From Dactylonectria macrodidyma (taxonomy: Eukaryota; Ascomycota; Sordariomycetes; Hypocreales; Nectriaceae), in assembly GCA_020744425.1 (NCBI GenBank), contig JAGMUV010000007.1:558001-622000 (forward strand): 64,000 nucleotides of DNA, given 5' to 3'. This document shows, piece after piece, positions 34,197-46,180 of the stretch. The notes beneath the pieces were generated by a model. It saw only the letters and a program-made list of their open reading frames with translations, did no database searches and was not told where the DNA came from. Made by a program: the position numbers and the translations under genes. Numbering within the stretch: the first letter of the stretch is position 1; each line of letters starts with the position of its first letter.

Positions 34197-34996
34197 ATGA
34201 CCGCCCTCACCTCCGTCGTCACCGAAGTCGAAGCGGCCAACCTCAAGTATGCCGACACATTCACGAGCGGCGAGCTACCCTCCCCGCCAAGCCGGTACGT
34301 TCGTCCCTCACTCTTTTGATTTTGATTTTATTCTCCATTTATTCCGGGATCAAGGGCTGAGTGAGGACCCAGCAAGGTGCTAGTCGTGACATGCATGGAC
34401 TCCAGATTAGATCCCGCTAAGGCCTTGGGGCTGGAGCTTGGAGACGCACACGTGATTCGAAATGTGAGTTTTTTTCCCAGAGAATACGCCGGCGTTCGGG
34501 AAGTAATGTGGATTGCAACTCTATTCCAACAGTCAGCATTGCTAACGGATCTGATGGTATAGGCTGGCGGTCGTGCCGTTGAGGCCATGCGGTCCATCTT
34601 GATCTCCCAGCAAATGCTTGGCACACGCGAGATCATCGTCCTGCACCACGTAAGCCCGCCTTTTCTCATCTTATTCTTCATACCTTCTCTTTCTATCCCC
34701 CAAACTCTCTCCCAATCAATCGGTCACTTGCCATGCTAGTATCGTCCCCTTAAACTAACCACAAACCAACACAGACTGGATGTGGAATGCAAAAATTTTC
34801 CGACTCTGAGTTCAGGTCCAAGGTCCGCAAAGAACTTAACGAGGATGTCGACCATATGTCCTTCCTACCCTTCTCTGACTTGCGACAGAGCGTCCTGGAT
34901 GACGTTCAGCTATTGAAGAAAAGCCCCCTGGTGCTTGATGTGCCAATCACAGGGTATATTTATGATGTAAAGACGGGCCTCATCGAGCAGGTTTAG
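34197..34996 (+). CDS. Beta-class carbonic anhydrase, small type
   Basis: This enzyme interconverts CO2 and bicarbonate through one zinc ion. Exons: 34197-34294, 34373-34463, 34563-34649, 34775-34996 (165 residues, phases consistent). The zinc ligands and the Asp-Arg dyad are all visible: CMDSR gives Cys40, Asp42 and Arg44, and HHTGCG gives His92 and Cys95. HVIRNAGG spans the second intron. The length of 165 residues matches the short beta-CA subtype common in fungi and bacteria rather than the 220-residue NCE103 type. No targeting peptide is obvious, so it is probably cytosolic. The C-terminus ([18 protein letters not shown]) is typical of the short subtype. Confidence 0.9.
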
Positions 34997-35414
34997 ATAC
35001 CCTTTTTTTTTTCCCCGGCGGCTGGTGTCATGTTGCGTGATTTTAATTATTTTTGGGGAGACCTCACTGGATGTACATATGTTGTCGCACTGACCCAAAT
35101 ACTCTGTTTATACCAAACAAAGAACCCCTCGATTGGGAATTTCATTCTTCATCTGTCATTGTCCATCCATTGTCTTGAAGGGTTGACCTAGCTCTTTGAC
35201 TACCTGACCTCCTGCAGAAAAGCCTGTCAAAGCATTGGCACTTCCGATGTCAAGTTGTTGACCACGTCACTTTTGATTTCTCAAACTCCTGCAGCCCCAT
35301 TCGAAGATTTGTACTAGTGACTCTGTTCATACAAAGACTTACAACCGTGCCATATTATGCTGAGTTAGCAGGTCGAATCTTTTTGCTATGAATCAAGGCC
35401 GTATGACTGGTTCA
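34997..35414. other. Convergent intergenic region
   Basis: This holds the 3' ends of the carbonic anhydrase (plus) and the TPR protein (minus). A T-rich run follows the carbonic anhydrase stop. No other feature was seen. Confidence 0.5.
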
Positions 35415-38400
35415 TCAAGTATTCTGAGATGAACAACTAAGGTCAACCAACTGCGCGAGCAATGGCATCGCAGCTGGGCTAGCTGCGATGTTCTTGTTAT
35501 CAGGAGTTTGTTTCCCCGATACACGCCCTTGTATCGGCTCTGCCTTGATCCGCCCTGCCTTGATCCGCTCTGGCTGCTCGATGGGAAACTGGTTCAAGCG
35601 CTGTCGAGACAAAGAACTATGATCCTGATCTGAAGGTAGGAATTGGGGGCCGACTTGGTTCCAAGGTGTGCTGCGGTCGGTGCGCCTGGTATCCGGAGCA
35701 TTATCTTGCCGTTCAACCTCGAATTCGGTGACATATTTTGACTCCCGGTGGCTTTCAATCCTCTTCATAAGCACCGCTAGGCGGTGTGTATTCGTCAATG
35801 AAACAGAGCGCCCTAGGTCGAGAGCAGCCTCGGGTGTTTCTTGCATGCATAGGTTGATTTCTTCAGCCTCACTGTATTTTCCTTGCCTCTCGAGCACAAA
35901 TGCCAAGTTTATGAGGCTGACAAAGGTATCAGGATGCCCTAGGCCGAGCGTAGCTACTCGTCCTCTCAGTGTTCGCCAGCTAATTTGCTCAGCTTCACTG
36001 TATTTTCCTTGTTTCCCAAGTACAACTGATAGGTTGCTGAGATTGATAAGGGTATGCGGATGCATAGGGCCAAGTATGCATTCTCGAGCAGCCAATGCTT
36101 TTCGACAGAAGATCTCCGATTCATCATACTTCTCTTGGTTTTCGAGCGAACCCGCCAAATTGCCCATGCTCGTCAACGTGTTCGGATGTTCCGGGCCAAG
36201 TGCGACTGTTCGCAGTTCCAATGTGTCTCGATCCATGGACTCCGCCTCAGTGTATTTTCGTTGATGATTTAGCAAGAGCGCCAGGTTGTTGCGACTTGTG
36301 AGCGTGTCGGGGTGATCCCGGCCCAGTGCTTCTTGTTGTAGAGGAAGTAATTGCTGGCCTATGCGCTCCGCCTCATCGTATTTTCGTTGAATTTCAAGCC
36401 AAAATACTAGGTTTTCCATGTTCTTCAAAGTATCCGGATGAGCTGGGCCTAGGATGCGTTGTCGTAGAGCAAGTGTCCGTCGACCGGTGTGCTCTGCCTC
36501 ACCGTACTTTTGTTGGCTTTCTAACACGAATGCAATGCTGTCGAGACTTGAAACTGTGTTGGGATGCTCTTCACCAAGCATCTGCCTTTTTAGCTGATGG
36601 AGTCGCGTATACACATGCAGAGCCTCGTCATATTTCCCTGCATAGTCGAGCTCGAAGCCAAGGTTCTCCAGGCTAGTCAGCGTGTCGGGCTGATGTCCCT
36701 CGATGGGACAGTGCGTTTTGTCCAGCGGGTTCGACTCAATTCTTGAGGGTTCCAGAGAATCACGAGTCGGTGTCTCTTCCAGGGACGGACCACCGAGGCC
36801 GACGTGCGATGCCTGGAAACATGCTTTCACCTGAGAAAGGACGTGCTCTATCGGAACAACAAGGGCATGACCTGAAGGGTCGCAACCTATAACATGACCA
36901 TACACTTCGGTGGTTTCTTGGTCGATAACAATCGACCCACATTCACCACGAACAAGGCCTATTTGTTTAGTTTCACACGTCAGTTACTCTAACTGAAAGT
37001 TGACACATCAAACTCACCTTGAGGGGCGTGGAGAATCACAGTGAACATCTCGCAGTCCTTCTTCCCAGGGAGGGTAGCAAGAAAGCTCGAATCAGCGAGT
37101 ATACGACCGGGAATTGGTCCCCTAATACCAGACACCATTTTTACCAATGCCAGATGTTCCCGCGGCTTGCTTCTGATCTTATCAACGAGAGTCGGCTTTG
37201 CATCTGAACCGTTCAGGAAGAAGAAATTGGCCTGTGACATCTCCAACGGGGATGACACTGGGCGAGCTAGACTCCAGTCGAGGTAAGGGAGGGCGGGGTT
37301 AAGGCTCAACGGAAGTGAAACCAATTCCCAGTCTTCGCGACGGTGATGGCTACCCCTGGAAGTCGCTGGGGAGTCGATTTCGGATGCTTCAGCCACGCTA
37401 GAATCTTCATCGTTCTCATCCTGGTCCCCATATTCGTATTCATCGTCGTCATTCTCCCACAGAATACCTGAGCCCTCTATCTTGCTGTCTGACAGCCCTT
37501 CGAGAGCGGCAGATGGCAAAGGTTCTTCACAAAAGGGTGTTTTGGAGTAGTCAGGTGACTGTGCGGAGAATACATGGTTGACTGTGAGATATGCACTGTC
37601 TTTGTCGATTCGAATTGAGACAGCTAGCGTTGCCGAAGCACCCTCGTGTACAACTAGTCCACCACAGTAACTCACATCATTTGCAAAGAATCCTTGCAGC
37701 GGAACTCCAAGCGTGGCCATCCGGATGATTGATCCACGTGCGTGTAAGAGGTAGACGAGCTTCAGCGGGGGAATATGCTTCGGATGGTTTTCGCCAAATA
37801 GATCTGACCAAGACCTTCTGCCACCGCAATTCAGGCTGTATTGTGCCCGTGAGCTGAACAGTGACTGCAAAGATTTCATGTGTCTTTTATCATCCCATAT
37901 GATAACCACGCTTGGAACCGCATCGGTTGGTGCCGTGCCTACCATCCGCAACTTGTACAAGATTGGAGTTTTGATTTTGTCGCGCAATTTGATATCTTCA
38001 TTCACGGTCCGCTGTAGTTGATCTTTCACGACTTCGAATCGATCTTGATAATCCGATGTGCTCCAGCCATATGAGAGCACAGGGGCTCGAGGATATACTA
38101 ATTTCTTCTTTTTGCTACCAGGGACCGGCTCGCTGACCGAGTAATAATCCTCTACCACAGGGTCGGAACTGGCAAGGGTTAGTTCACTCTCTGTGATTTG
38201 ATTCCGAGTGGGCGTTGCATTTTGTGTAAGAGGGCTTTTGGCGGGACCTGTTAGAACTTCCGGAGGCACGAGCGTCGCATTCTCTAAAACTTCTGAGGCT
38301 TCGGTGGCAGCTTTTAGAGGCAAGTGTGTTAGATTATTGGAAGCTTCGGAAACTCCGGCGGCGTTTTTCAGAGACAAGCGATTCTGCTGACTGGGAGCCT

Positions 38401-38620
38401 TTGAGGGCTCAAAGGGACACTTCGGAAGCAACTGAATTGCTTTCTCCAAAGCGGGTTCCGTGTTGGTGTTCGGATCTCCTGGGAAAATAGGCACATCGCG
38501 GATCTTCTCTTGGATTTCCGGGTCCTTTTTACCTTTGTTCACTGGAGAGCCATTTGTGATATGGTCGTGTGTTTTGCCCCTGTCTTGCCATTGTGATTCA
38601 ACCATTGAAGCCATCATCAT
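35415..38620 (-). CDS. Chymotrypsin-like domain fused to kinesin-light-chain TPRs
   Basis: This protein has 1048 residues in two exons (38620-37018 and 36958-35415; intron phase 1). The first 190 residues are low-complexity. The middle resembles a trypsin/chymotrypsin-fold domain. A His sits in AYLTVNHVFSA, an Asp in LPYLDWSLARP, and the nucleophile loop reads VRGECGSIVID followed by EVYGHVIGCD. Cys therefore stands where trypsins have the GDSG serine. The nucleophile loop crosses the exon junction. An acidic insert (NDDDEYEYGDQDENDEDSS) lies between the His and Asp. From about residue 600 come seven or so 42-residue TPRs of kinesin-light-chain type (NLAxxLxxQxKYxEAExxxR...LGPxHPxTL). The tail is polar. 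Similar protease-TPR fusions are effector-sensor proteins elsewhere; here function is inference. The open frame extends to 38668 but 38620 is the first ATG. Confidence 0.8.
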
Positions 38621-39154
38621 TGTGATGATGTCCCGTGGAGGCGCGAGGAGATCGGGAGAGCAGCGCAAGAAACGAAGTAGAGGAATCTGTCAATAATTAA
38701 AGACGAGATCGCAAAGTGATGATGGATTATGATTTGAACAATGGTGCTTCAGCTGAGAGGCTGTGCTTGGCTTGATGAGATGTGCTCCTGTGTACTATGT
38801 GTCTTCCAAATGAACTCCGAGGAGCATTGCTGTGGCAGTTGGGCGAAATGGAAAATCAAATTACAAATGCATTGCACGTGTCATTACGTGTCGGGGTATG
38901 ATTGGGTACTGGAGAAGGCGGCAAGCCGTACTCTAAGCCCTCGTCTGACTGGCTGCCATGGCTCAGCGACGCAGCCTGGTTCAAAATTCCAATGTGAACA
39001 ATGCGGGATTTTTTCGGAACTTGAAGATACGGGATGAAAGCCTAACAATTCGCCGAAATCAATGCCTGATTTTCGACTTGTTCAGCTTCATTCTTTGGAC
39101 TCCTGCTCAACACGAACATTATAGCTAACGAGAGGCTGGGCCTCGCTTCACACG
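38621..39154. promoter_or_regulatory. Shared upstream region of divergent pair
   Basis: These 534 bp lie between divergent start codons of the protease-TPR gene and the membrane-anchored gene. No specific operator was identified. Confidence 0.45.
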
Positions 39155-40328
39155 ATGAATGGCGTCCCTGAGTACCGAACTCACATCGCTAGCGAAATTC
39201 TTGGCACGACGAACCGAGAATTCAAGCAGTACTTCAAATATTATGATCAGTTGGTGGTGCCGGATGACGATGTCCATGTCGTACAAGTCCAGCAGCCAGA
39301 GCCAGGTGACCTCACGCCAATCACCCATGCCGATGTGCTCGAAGCTATTAGGGTCATCAGAGGAGATCCTACCAGAACTCTTGTCGAATCCTCTAAGGAG
39401 TTGCACAGAAAACTGGAAGCAAAACATTCCAGAACGCGTGTCAGGTCAGTAGTTCTTTTGGCCACTCGCGTTATGTTTATGTTCGATCCCGCCATCAGCG
39501 AGACATATGGTCCGGATTATACCATTGGAAGTTACAAACCTGCCTCCTGGCACTCAATCCAGTCCCTGCATGGCTTTATGCTGGAATGTTTTCCAAGGGC
39601 TTCATTGAGCTCAGAAAGAGCGAGGCAAGCGCTAGCCGACGGGCGATCTATCAAAGCCTGGAAGCTCAAAACTCGATCTGGCATCATTTTCAAGGGAACG
39701 GATAACCTTGCTCAGCATCTGCTGCTCGATCGATCCAACCGAGTGTTGTATCTCTTTCATCACACATCGTTCCTGAAGGCCCAGCTACGTCGTTTTCAAA
39801 GCCTCCATTCCAACCAAGAAGAAGACCCATTACAATCCTTGAAGCGGTAGGTCGCATGCAAGGGCTCAATGAGTGTCATGAGTAATAACAAAAACTCATA
39901 GAGGCTCCCTTCCGCCACGTCTACTTGCAGAAACTCTTCATTCCCTACAATCAATTCTGTTCCAGTGGAGGGACCCTCGGTCCATCAAAATACTGAAGCG
40001 TCTCGTCAAGAAAAAGGGGTTTGACGAAGATTGTACATGGGATGAAGGAAATACAACGTTCAAGGATTCTTCACATAACGATGAGTATTTTTATTGGGGT
40101 TGTCGACTTGTAGAGTTACATGATTTCGCTAAGGACCGGCGCCCGCGAAATCGATTTGAGCGGTGGATCAAGTGGCAAACATCTGAAAGCAATGCGTTCG
40201 CTATTGCCCTTGCAGCCTTGATTATTTCAGTCGCTGTCGGACTTCTTTCCCTTGCTCTATCGGCATTTCAAGCATGGATCGCATGGAAGGCATGGAAGGA
40301 CTCAGTGAATATGGGCAATGAACCTTGA
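39155..40328 (+). CDS. Fungal hypothetical protein with C-terminal membrane anchor
   Basis: Two exons, 39155-39846 and 39902-40328, give 372 residues; the intron has donor GTAGGT and phase 2. The soluble N-terminal 310 residues are helical and charged, with a conserved-looking core (VRSVVLLATRVMFMFDPA, followed by YKPASWHSIQSLHGFML). The C-terminus has one strong hydrophobic segment (AIALAALIISVAVGLLSLAL) followed by FQAWIAWKAWK, so the bulk is probably cytosolic. This domain plan matches an uncharacterised protein family frequent in Sordariomycetes. No catalytic motif is seen. It diverges from the protease-TPR gene over 534 bp, and the two might act together, but only position supports that. 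Confidence 0.75.
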
Positions 40329-41318
40329 GACACTTAGTTGTCGGTTACACTTGCGGCCAACTTTCAATCCTAGTTCAGGTCAACCTTGAGCAGAAGTCAG
40401 CAATACACACGTATCTCAAGCTCCGTTGGCCAAAATTGGCGTTTCTTACCACTATAGCTCTTATAATTCCCAAAGCTTTACTCATATGGTGTTCACGCTC
40501 ATCACCTTCCTAGGTCGCAACGTCCGAGTTGTTCCTTTAACCTTTTCAGGAACTCATTGATATCTCGTTACACTGTTCTGCTCTTAAAGCTTAGAGAATG
40601 AGGAAGTTTCCGCCTAGGTTGCCGAGAAACAGGGCACGCAATGCTTATATTGATTGGCAAGCTTTTAAGCATAAATACCGAGATTGAACTCCGCTGCGAG
40701 GGGAGAAATCAGGGTATGAGGCTGTGGGTCGGGAGGAAAAAATCTTGCAAGAACCCCATCAGCGTCCACGGTTTTCCAGGTGGAGTCGACAAATGAGCTC
40801 CATTAATGTTCTCGGATGCCCATGGGGGAATCGCACCCATCATCTACTTGCGGTTGTCACGTCTTGAAGAAGAGTCTGAACACGGTCAAGGAATTTAGAA
40901 GGTTTGGGAGATGAGCGGACGGCGGATGGTTCGTACAGAGCCTCGCAGGAGCCTCACCGGGCCACCAAAGGGAAACACAGAAATGCAAGCTTGAGACGGC
41001 GTTTTAGGCCAGGTAAACTTGAAAAGCACGTCGGTCGGGAACGGTCCCCCAGGGTTGAATTACCCAATCTGGGCAGCGAAAATTTGGCTGGCTGGCGTGA
41101 GTGGACCCCTGTGCGGCCTTTTCTCGACAAAGTTCGGAGTGTTGGAAGATGGAGCCTTTGCTCCATGTGGGAACTCGGAATTCCCTATCCACCGTTAGGG
41201 CAAAGAGGCCATGACTCCCCGCGAATATTTGGAAGAGATATAAAGATTCAGCCAGATCCGGTCTCATTCGGGATTGTTTGGACAAAAATCAGTGACCGAC
41301 TCCATTAATCAGAACATC
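40329..41318. other. Intergenic, upstream of FNT transporter
   Basis: No gene could be supported. A frame at 40904-41308 overlaps the transporter leader and shows no motifs. The stretch contains the transporter promoter. Confidence 0.45.
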
Positions 41319-42447
41319 ATGGCCAACCCAATGCACGATGTGCCGAATTCTGCGGCTTACACGCCTGCTGAGACTGCCGAGCTCATCTGTCGTGCTGGTG
41401 TGAAGAAAGGCCACTCGCGGCCCGATAAGGTCTTCTTATCTGGCGTCTCGGGCGGTTGCATCCTCAGCTTCGGATGCGCCGTGTCATTGACAGCTCTGAC
41501 TGCACCTTGGTATCAGGAGAATGCCCCCGGCCTTATTAAGCTCATCGGCGCATCAGTTTTCCCTCTGGGTCTTGTCATCGTGATATTGACCGGCGCCGAC
41601 TTGTTTACGTCAACGAATCTGGTGGGTTCTCGACACATTTTGGCTTATTGGTGCCGTTCAAGACTGACCAATTTGCTGTCTAGTTCACATTTGTTGCCGT
41701 TCTACAGGGGAGATTATCCATATGGCGAATGTTGCTTCATTGGTTCCTCTGCTTCTTCGGCAATCTCGCAGGTTCCCTCTTTGTCATGTCCATCATTATA
41801 GGGTGTAAGTTCCCCAAGTTAGTTGCAAATTTTGTAGCGTCAAGTAATTACTAACCAATTCATCTGTAGACGGTGGTATCTTTGATGCTGATATCTACCG
41901 AGATGAGGTCATCGCATATACCACGAAGAAGCAGTTGGTGCCCGCTGCCTATCAGATCTTCCTCCGTGGAATCGGCTGCAACTGGCTTGTTTGCATTGCT
42001 TGCTTTCTAGGTACCTCGGCAAAGGACTTAAGCTCTAAGGTGGTTGGCATGTGGCTGCCCATCTTTGCGTTTGTTGCGCTGGGTTTTGATCACGTCGTGG
42101 CAAACATGTTCTTCATGCCTCTGGGCATTTGGCTGGGCACTCCCGGTTTGACAGTCGGTTTGTACATCTCAAAGGGTAAGTCACTATGTATTGATTCAAG
42201 GAGAGTGACAGCTAATTAGGCACAAGGCATGATTCCCGCGCTCTTTGGCAACATCCTTGGAGGAAGCTTCTTCTGTGGCGTGTACGTCTGGTGGATGTAC
42301 CTGGCTGCCGAACGTTCTGCGTCCACAGATGAGAGTGAATATCCTCCTGTGAAACCTTCGTTGGGTATCCTGACTCCCCCAAGAAAGGCCACCGCTTCAG
42401 ACGAGGAGACGCAGGTCGGCTCGAGGCCGATGTCAAGACAGAACTAG
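41319..42447 (+). CDS. Formate/nitrite transporter (FNT family)
   Basis: This is a six-helix channel/transporter of the FocA/NirC fold that moves formate, nitrite or related small anions across the plasma membrane. In fungi members serve nitrite uptake or acid export. Exons: 41319-41621, 41684-41804, 41870-42175, 42227-42447 (316 residues, phases consistent). Family marks are the N-terminal KVFLSGVSGGCILSFGCAVSL helix, LTGADLFTSTN, LCFFGNLAGSLF, and GFDHVVANMFFMPLGIW carrying the conserved central-pore His. The last helix (ALFGNILGGSFFCGVYVWWMYL) is followed by a hydrophilic tail of about 45 residues with SP/TP-type sites. The upstream in-frame codons before 41319 lack a better ATG. Substrate remains unassigned. 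Confidence 0.9.
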
Positions 42448-43379
42448 ATCTATCAGCGGGACTGATCAGGTCGGCGGAAATAATCACAAGACACGGGGCA
42501 GAATAGACGGAAGATTATAGACAATAGACAATAGACACGAAAATCCACATGAGACGAGGCTGCCCTAATTTTGCCGTTTTGTCTCGGCTGGTGTTTGGCT
42601 TCTCGACATTTGTTGCTCTCGCCAAACGGATATTCTGGCTTGACAAAATTTCTTTTTGCTTGGCTGAAAGATCGATCCTATCTCGGAGTTCTCTCCGCGC
42701 GTTTCTAGACCGAGAAATAGCCCCAGCCCATGCCCATTGATTGTCACGTCTCCACTAATTAGCTAATGCTGTTACTGCGTAGGGTGGAAGTAGTCATGGG
42801 GAAAAGGAAGAACTGACCGGTGGATCTTGCATGTTTGTCCCGCTGCAGTGGTATGAAAGATCAAGTTTATTCGGTAAGCTTAAGCGGGAAGCTGCCTAGG
42901 GGGTGACACATGGTGGCTGCCGATGGCTGCTGTTCCCTTCCGCCGCATCGAAGCCTCGGTTTTTTCCTTATCATAATTTCCCAGGCTAGCTAAGTTAGTG
43001 GCACCACAAGACCGAACCCCGAATGCCGAGCTCCCAAGATCTCTTATCTTTCGCGACTATGCTTGTCGTCATAAGAGAGCTTGCCTAGCGGATCAGCGAT
43101 AAGACATAGCCAGAGCTTCAGTACAGCTCTGGCGCAGTGCTATCTCTTTTTGCCCTAAAGCAGTGACCTCCGGCTGCACGGCACGGGACAATGAACCAGA
43201 CAGGTCGTAACTCGGGCATCGGACGTTGAAAGCTGGCCTCACGCCGCTCTCACATTCACAGTAGAAGGAGACCACAGTGCGTGCATCAGTCCAAAGAACA
43301 TTGATCACTCGCAGTTTTATTAGAGATGACATCTTGATTCAACTAAAACTTGTAGTGAAGATTCATAGACATGCGCAAA
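42448..43379. other. Convergent intergenic region
   Basis: This lies between the transporter (plus) and the dioxygenase (minus). Small frames at 42549-42740 and 43093-43332 show nothing recognisable. No RNA gene was detected by eye. Confidence 0.45.
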
Positions 43380-44669
43380 TTATCTACCATCTTGCTGAAC
43401 CTGAACTTCTTTCTCCTTTTTGATCCTGATTGCACGTTCAGCCCGCCCCTCGCTATTAGAGTCAAAGAATGCTAAGAAGTCATTAGAGATGTGATTTCAC
43501 TCTAAGACACATGGACTCACGTTTCTCTCCAAATACCGTAGTACGAATACCGCGGCGAGGTGCTTCATACGTTCCTGGGATAACTCGATGTAAAACGCAT
43601 CTGAGGAACAAGTTAAATCACGAGACATGAGCGCCTGGGAGAGACTCTTACCGGTTGTCCCACATGGCAACAGCGCCCACGGTCCACTTCCATCTGACAT
43701 AATGATCGTCTGCGGAATGAATATGGTACGCGAAGAAATCCAGTAGCTTGTCTACGTGACTGATCAGTGGCTGGAATCGTTTGCCCGGGCACTTCAACGA
43801 ACCTGACTCGACCTTTTTCAGCTCCGCAAACCCCGTCACAAACCCAGGGTTGATGTTGATTGCCTTTAGCCCGGTCACTGGGTGCGTCCTAATAGCTGGG
43901 TGGTGGGTGTCAATTGGAGGTCGATTCGGGCCTTTCCCCCACAAATCAATGATTGTGTCATATTGCAACTATAGACCAAATGTTAGAAGTGATGGCTGTT
44001 CTTCCCGGATGAATGACTAACTCTTGATGTGTGTACTGCATGAAGGCCATCGACGAATCTCTTCATTGCATCGCTCAACGTATCATAGAGTCCGTAGCCC
44101 GAGACCCATGCCGTATCCCCACCAACTTCAGGGTGCTCCTCCATTCGAAGAAGAGAATAAGACGGAGGGTTGATCTCAAATGATGTGTCGGCATGGAAAT
44201 CACCTTGTGGCCAAGGCGTATAGTTCGAGAGCTCTCGATGGTCTGCCGTACTTCCGCTTATGACGAGGTGTCGTAAATCCTTTTGAGCTGGGTGCTTATC
44301 AAGTATTCCGTAGTGCTCAAAAAGCTCGACCTGCTTTTCGGTGTTGAGGTCCTGGTCCCTGAAGAATACGACACCGCGCTCATTCACTAGCAAAGCTAGC
44401 TCATCCAGCTGTGTAGGAGTTAGCTCAGAGAGCTGCACCCCTTCTAAGACGCTACCAATCGATTCGGTAAGATCAGTTTTTCGGGCCGCAGATAAGAGTG
44501 CCTTTTTTTCAGGGTCCGCAAAGAAAGCCCGGTCCTTTGGGGGCTCAATTGCTTCACGGATGGGGTCAGGAGGATTCCAGGCTTTGATTTTCGGATTGAA
44601 GTTTGGATGTATGGTTGTTGGTCTCCCCGAATCGGGGGATATGTGCTTGTGAGCTTCAACAGTTGCCAT
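43380..44669 (-). CDS. TauD/TfdA-family 2-oxoglutarate-dependent dioxygenase
   Basis: This is a non-haem iron(II), 2-oxoglutarate-dependent oxygenase related to taurine dioxygenase, which releases sulfite from organosulfonates; fungal relatives also act on other small acids. Exons: 44669-44022, 43968-43652, 43600-43521, 43471-43380 (378 residues, phases consistent). The iron ligands are visible: HAD in GDFHADTSFE and the distal His in CVLHRVIPGTYEAP. A downstream Arg (RRGIRTTVFGEKP) fits the 2-oxoglutarate-binding position. The first exon carries RGVVFFRDQDL, a standard TauD N-terminal motif. ATG 44669 (MATVEAHK) is the first in-frame ATG. The small last exon encodes a Lys/Glu-rich tail. It converges with the FNT gene 0.9 kb away. 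Confidence 0.9.
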
Positions 44670-46140
44670 TTCGATGCCGGTCACCTATGCGAACTATGTT
44701 GAGTTGTGATCTGATCAACGTCAAGGATGCGCAAACTAGCAGCAACCAAAACCCAAATAATTCCCCGGGGTATTCGGGGCTTTAAAATTCACGTCATGGG
44801 GTATTGTATCACGGACAGCCAGCTTATCATGGCGCCTTCATGTGGAGGCATTGCGAGCTAGCACACGCCCATCACTTAGTTGTAGACTCTTGTCTTATCT
44901 ACGTCATCAATATCAAACACGTTTATTGCATTGCCAATCAGATTGCATGTTCAATTTTCACTGGCCATAGTTGCGGGGGGGAGAATGGCATGCAACGCAC
45001 TATGAATGACGCCACCTCAGCGTACCACCCGAGGCTACAAGACGCTTCATGTTCGCTGGATCAAAAATAAAGACTTGTTACAGCGAACTGATATACATCT
45101 TCATCAGCGGAGTTTGTTTCAGTTCGCTTACAATGTGAGTCAGGGCTAGGATGGAAGATCTGAGTTTAGTTTGAAATATCCAGTCTAAGTGTATAAACAG
45201 CCTGGTATCTGCGAGTCCATAAGAGAGATCCACTTCTGCCTAGAGATAAGAGCATCCTGCCTCAATAAAAACGCCAAGCACCTATCCGTCAAAGTCTTAT
45301 CTGCCGTGTGGTTTGGTCATTATGAGGACGCCTTAGGGAATGATGCCATATCTAGATTCCTCTATAACCCAAGACTCTCCCTGTAATTACGGGGGAGTCT
45401 GAGAGTTGGTTGTAGCAATTAGAATGCAGGTGGCGACCGCTTGTTTCGAATACCGAAGGCAATATCCATGGCCCATTATATTCGATTCTAGTGCCTTTAA
45501 TGCTCAACATGGAGAGTGTTGAAAGCCCATCGGTCGTTTGTTACGTGCCAGCAGGGCGTGATGTAAGAGGGCGACAATCTCGACCTTCGAGTGTGTAATA
45601 ACGAACGGATTCCTGCGGTTTTTTCTTTTGATAGTTAAGCTCTAGCATTGCGCTTTCTATATACATCTGTACATCAACAGAGGCTTAGAGAAGTTCCCCC
45701 TCGAGTGGTTGAGGAGGACGTGGAGGTTGGTAGGGCTCACGGTTCTGCATGTTCGGACCCTAACCCTTGTAGGTTAAAGGCAGTCATGGGACAAGGGCGC
45801 TTCTGGACGGAATTTATCCTAGAACGTCGATGACCCTTCTAGAACTAAAGTAGCCTTTAGAACTTGATGGCCGTGGGAGAGACGGACGCTTGTGAAGGTC
45901 ATTCCTGGGCAAAACACTCAGTAGCTCGCCTCTTTGGCTCTTTAGCCTCCAACTATCCGCCATGTTGAAACGTTGCCTCGGGCACCTGGTAGTTCTCCAC
46001 CTCCAAATGTTTGCCCCAAGCATAACGCAACCTCTATTGACCAAAGTAGGCCTTCAAGGTTGTCGAGTTTGACCATAATTAATAAAACGTTGTCAATCTT
46101 CTGTGCGCTTCGTGATTTACGGCCTACAAATTAGCCGATC
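44670..46140. other. Intergenic, no gene supported
   Basis: Upstream region of the dioxygenase, then 1.3 kb with only short frames that show no motifs. Confidence 0.45.
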
Positions 46141-46180
46141 TTGGGATGCATCCTGATCGACATCTTGCTCGTTCGATTCA

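Noticed and set aside
40904..41308. 134-codon plus frame before the FNT gene
   Set aside because: Arg/Ser-rich low-information sequence overlapping the transporter start; more likely 5' leader.
43093..43332. 79-codon minus frame downstream of the dioxygenase
   Set aside because: The dioxygenase ends at 43380 by a consistent four-exon structure; this frame has no motif.
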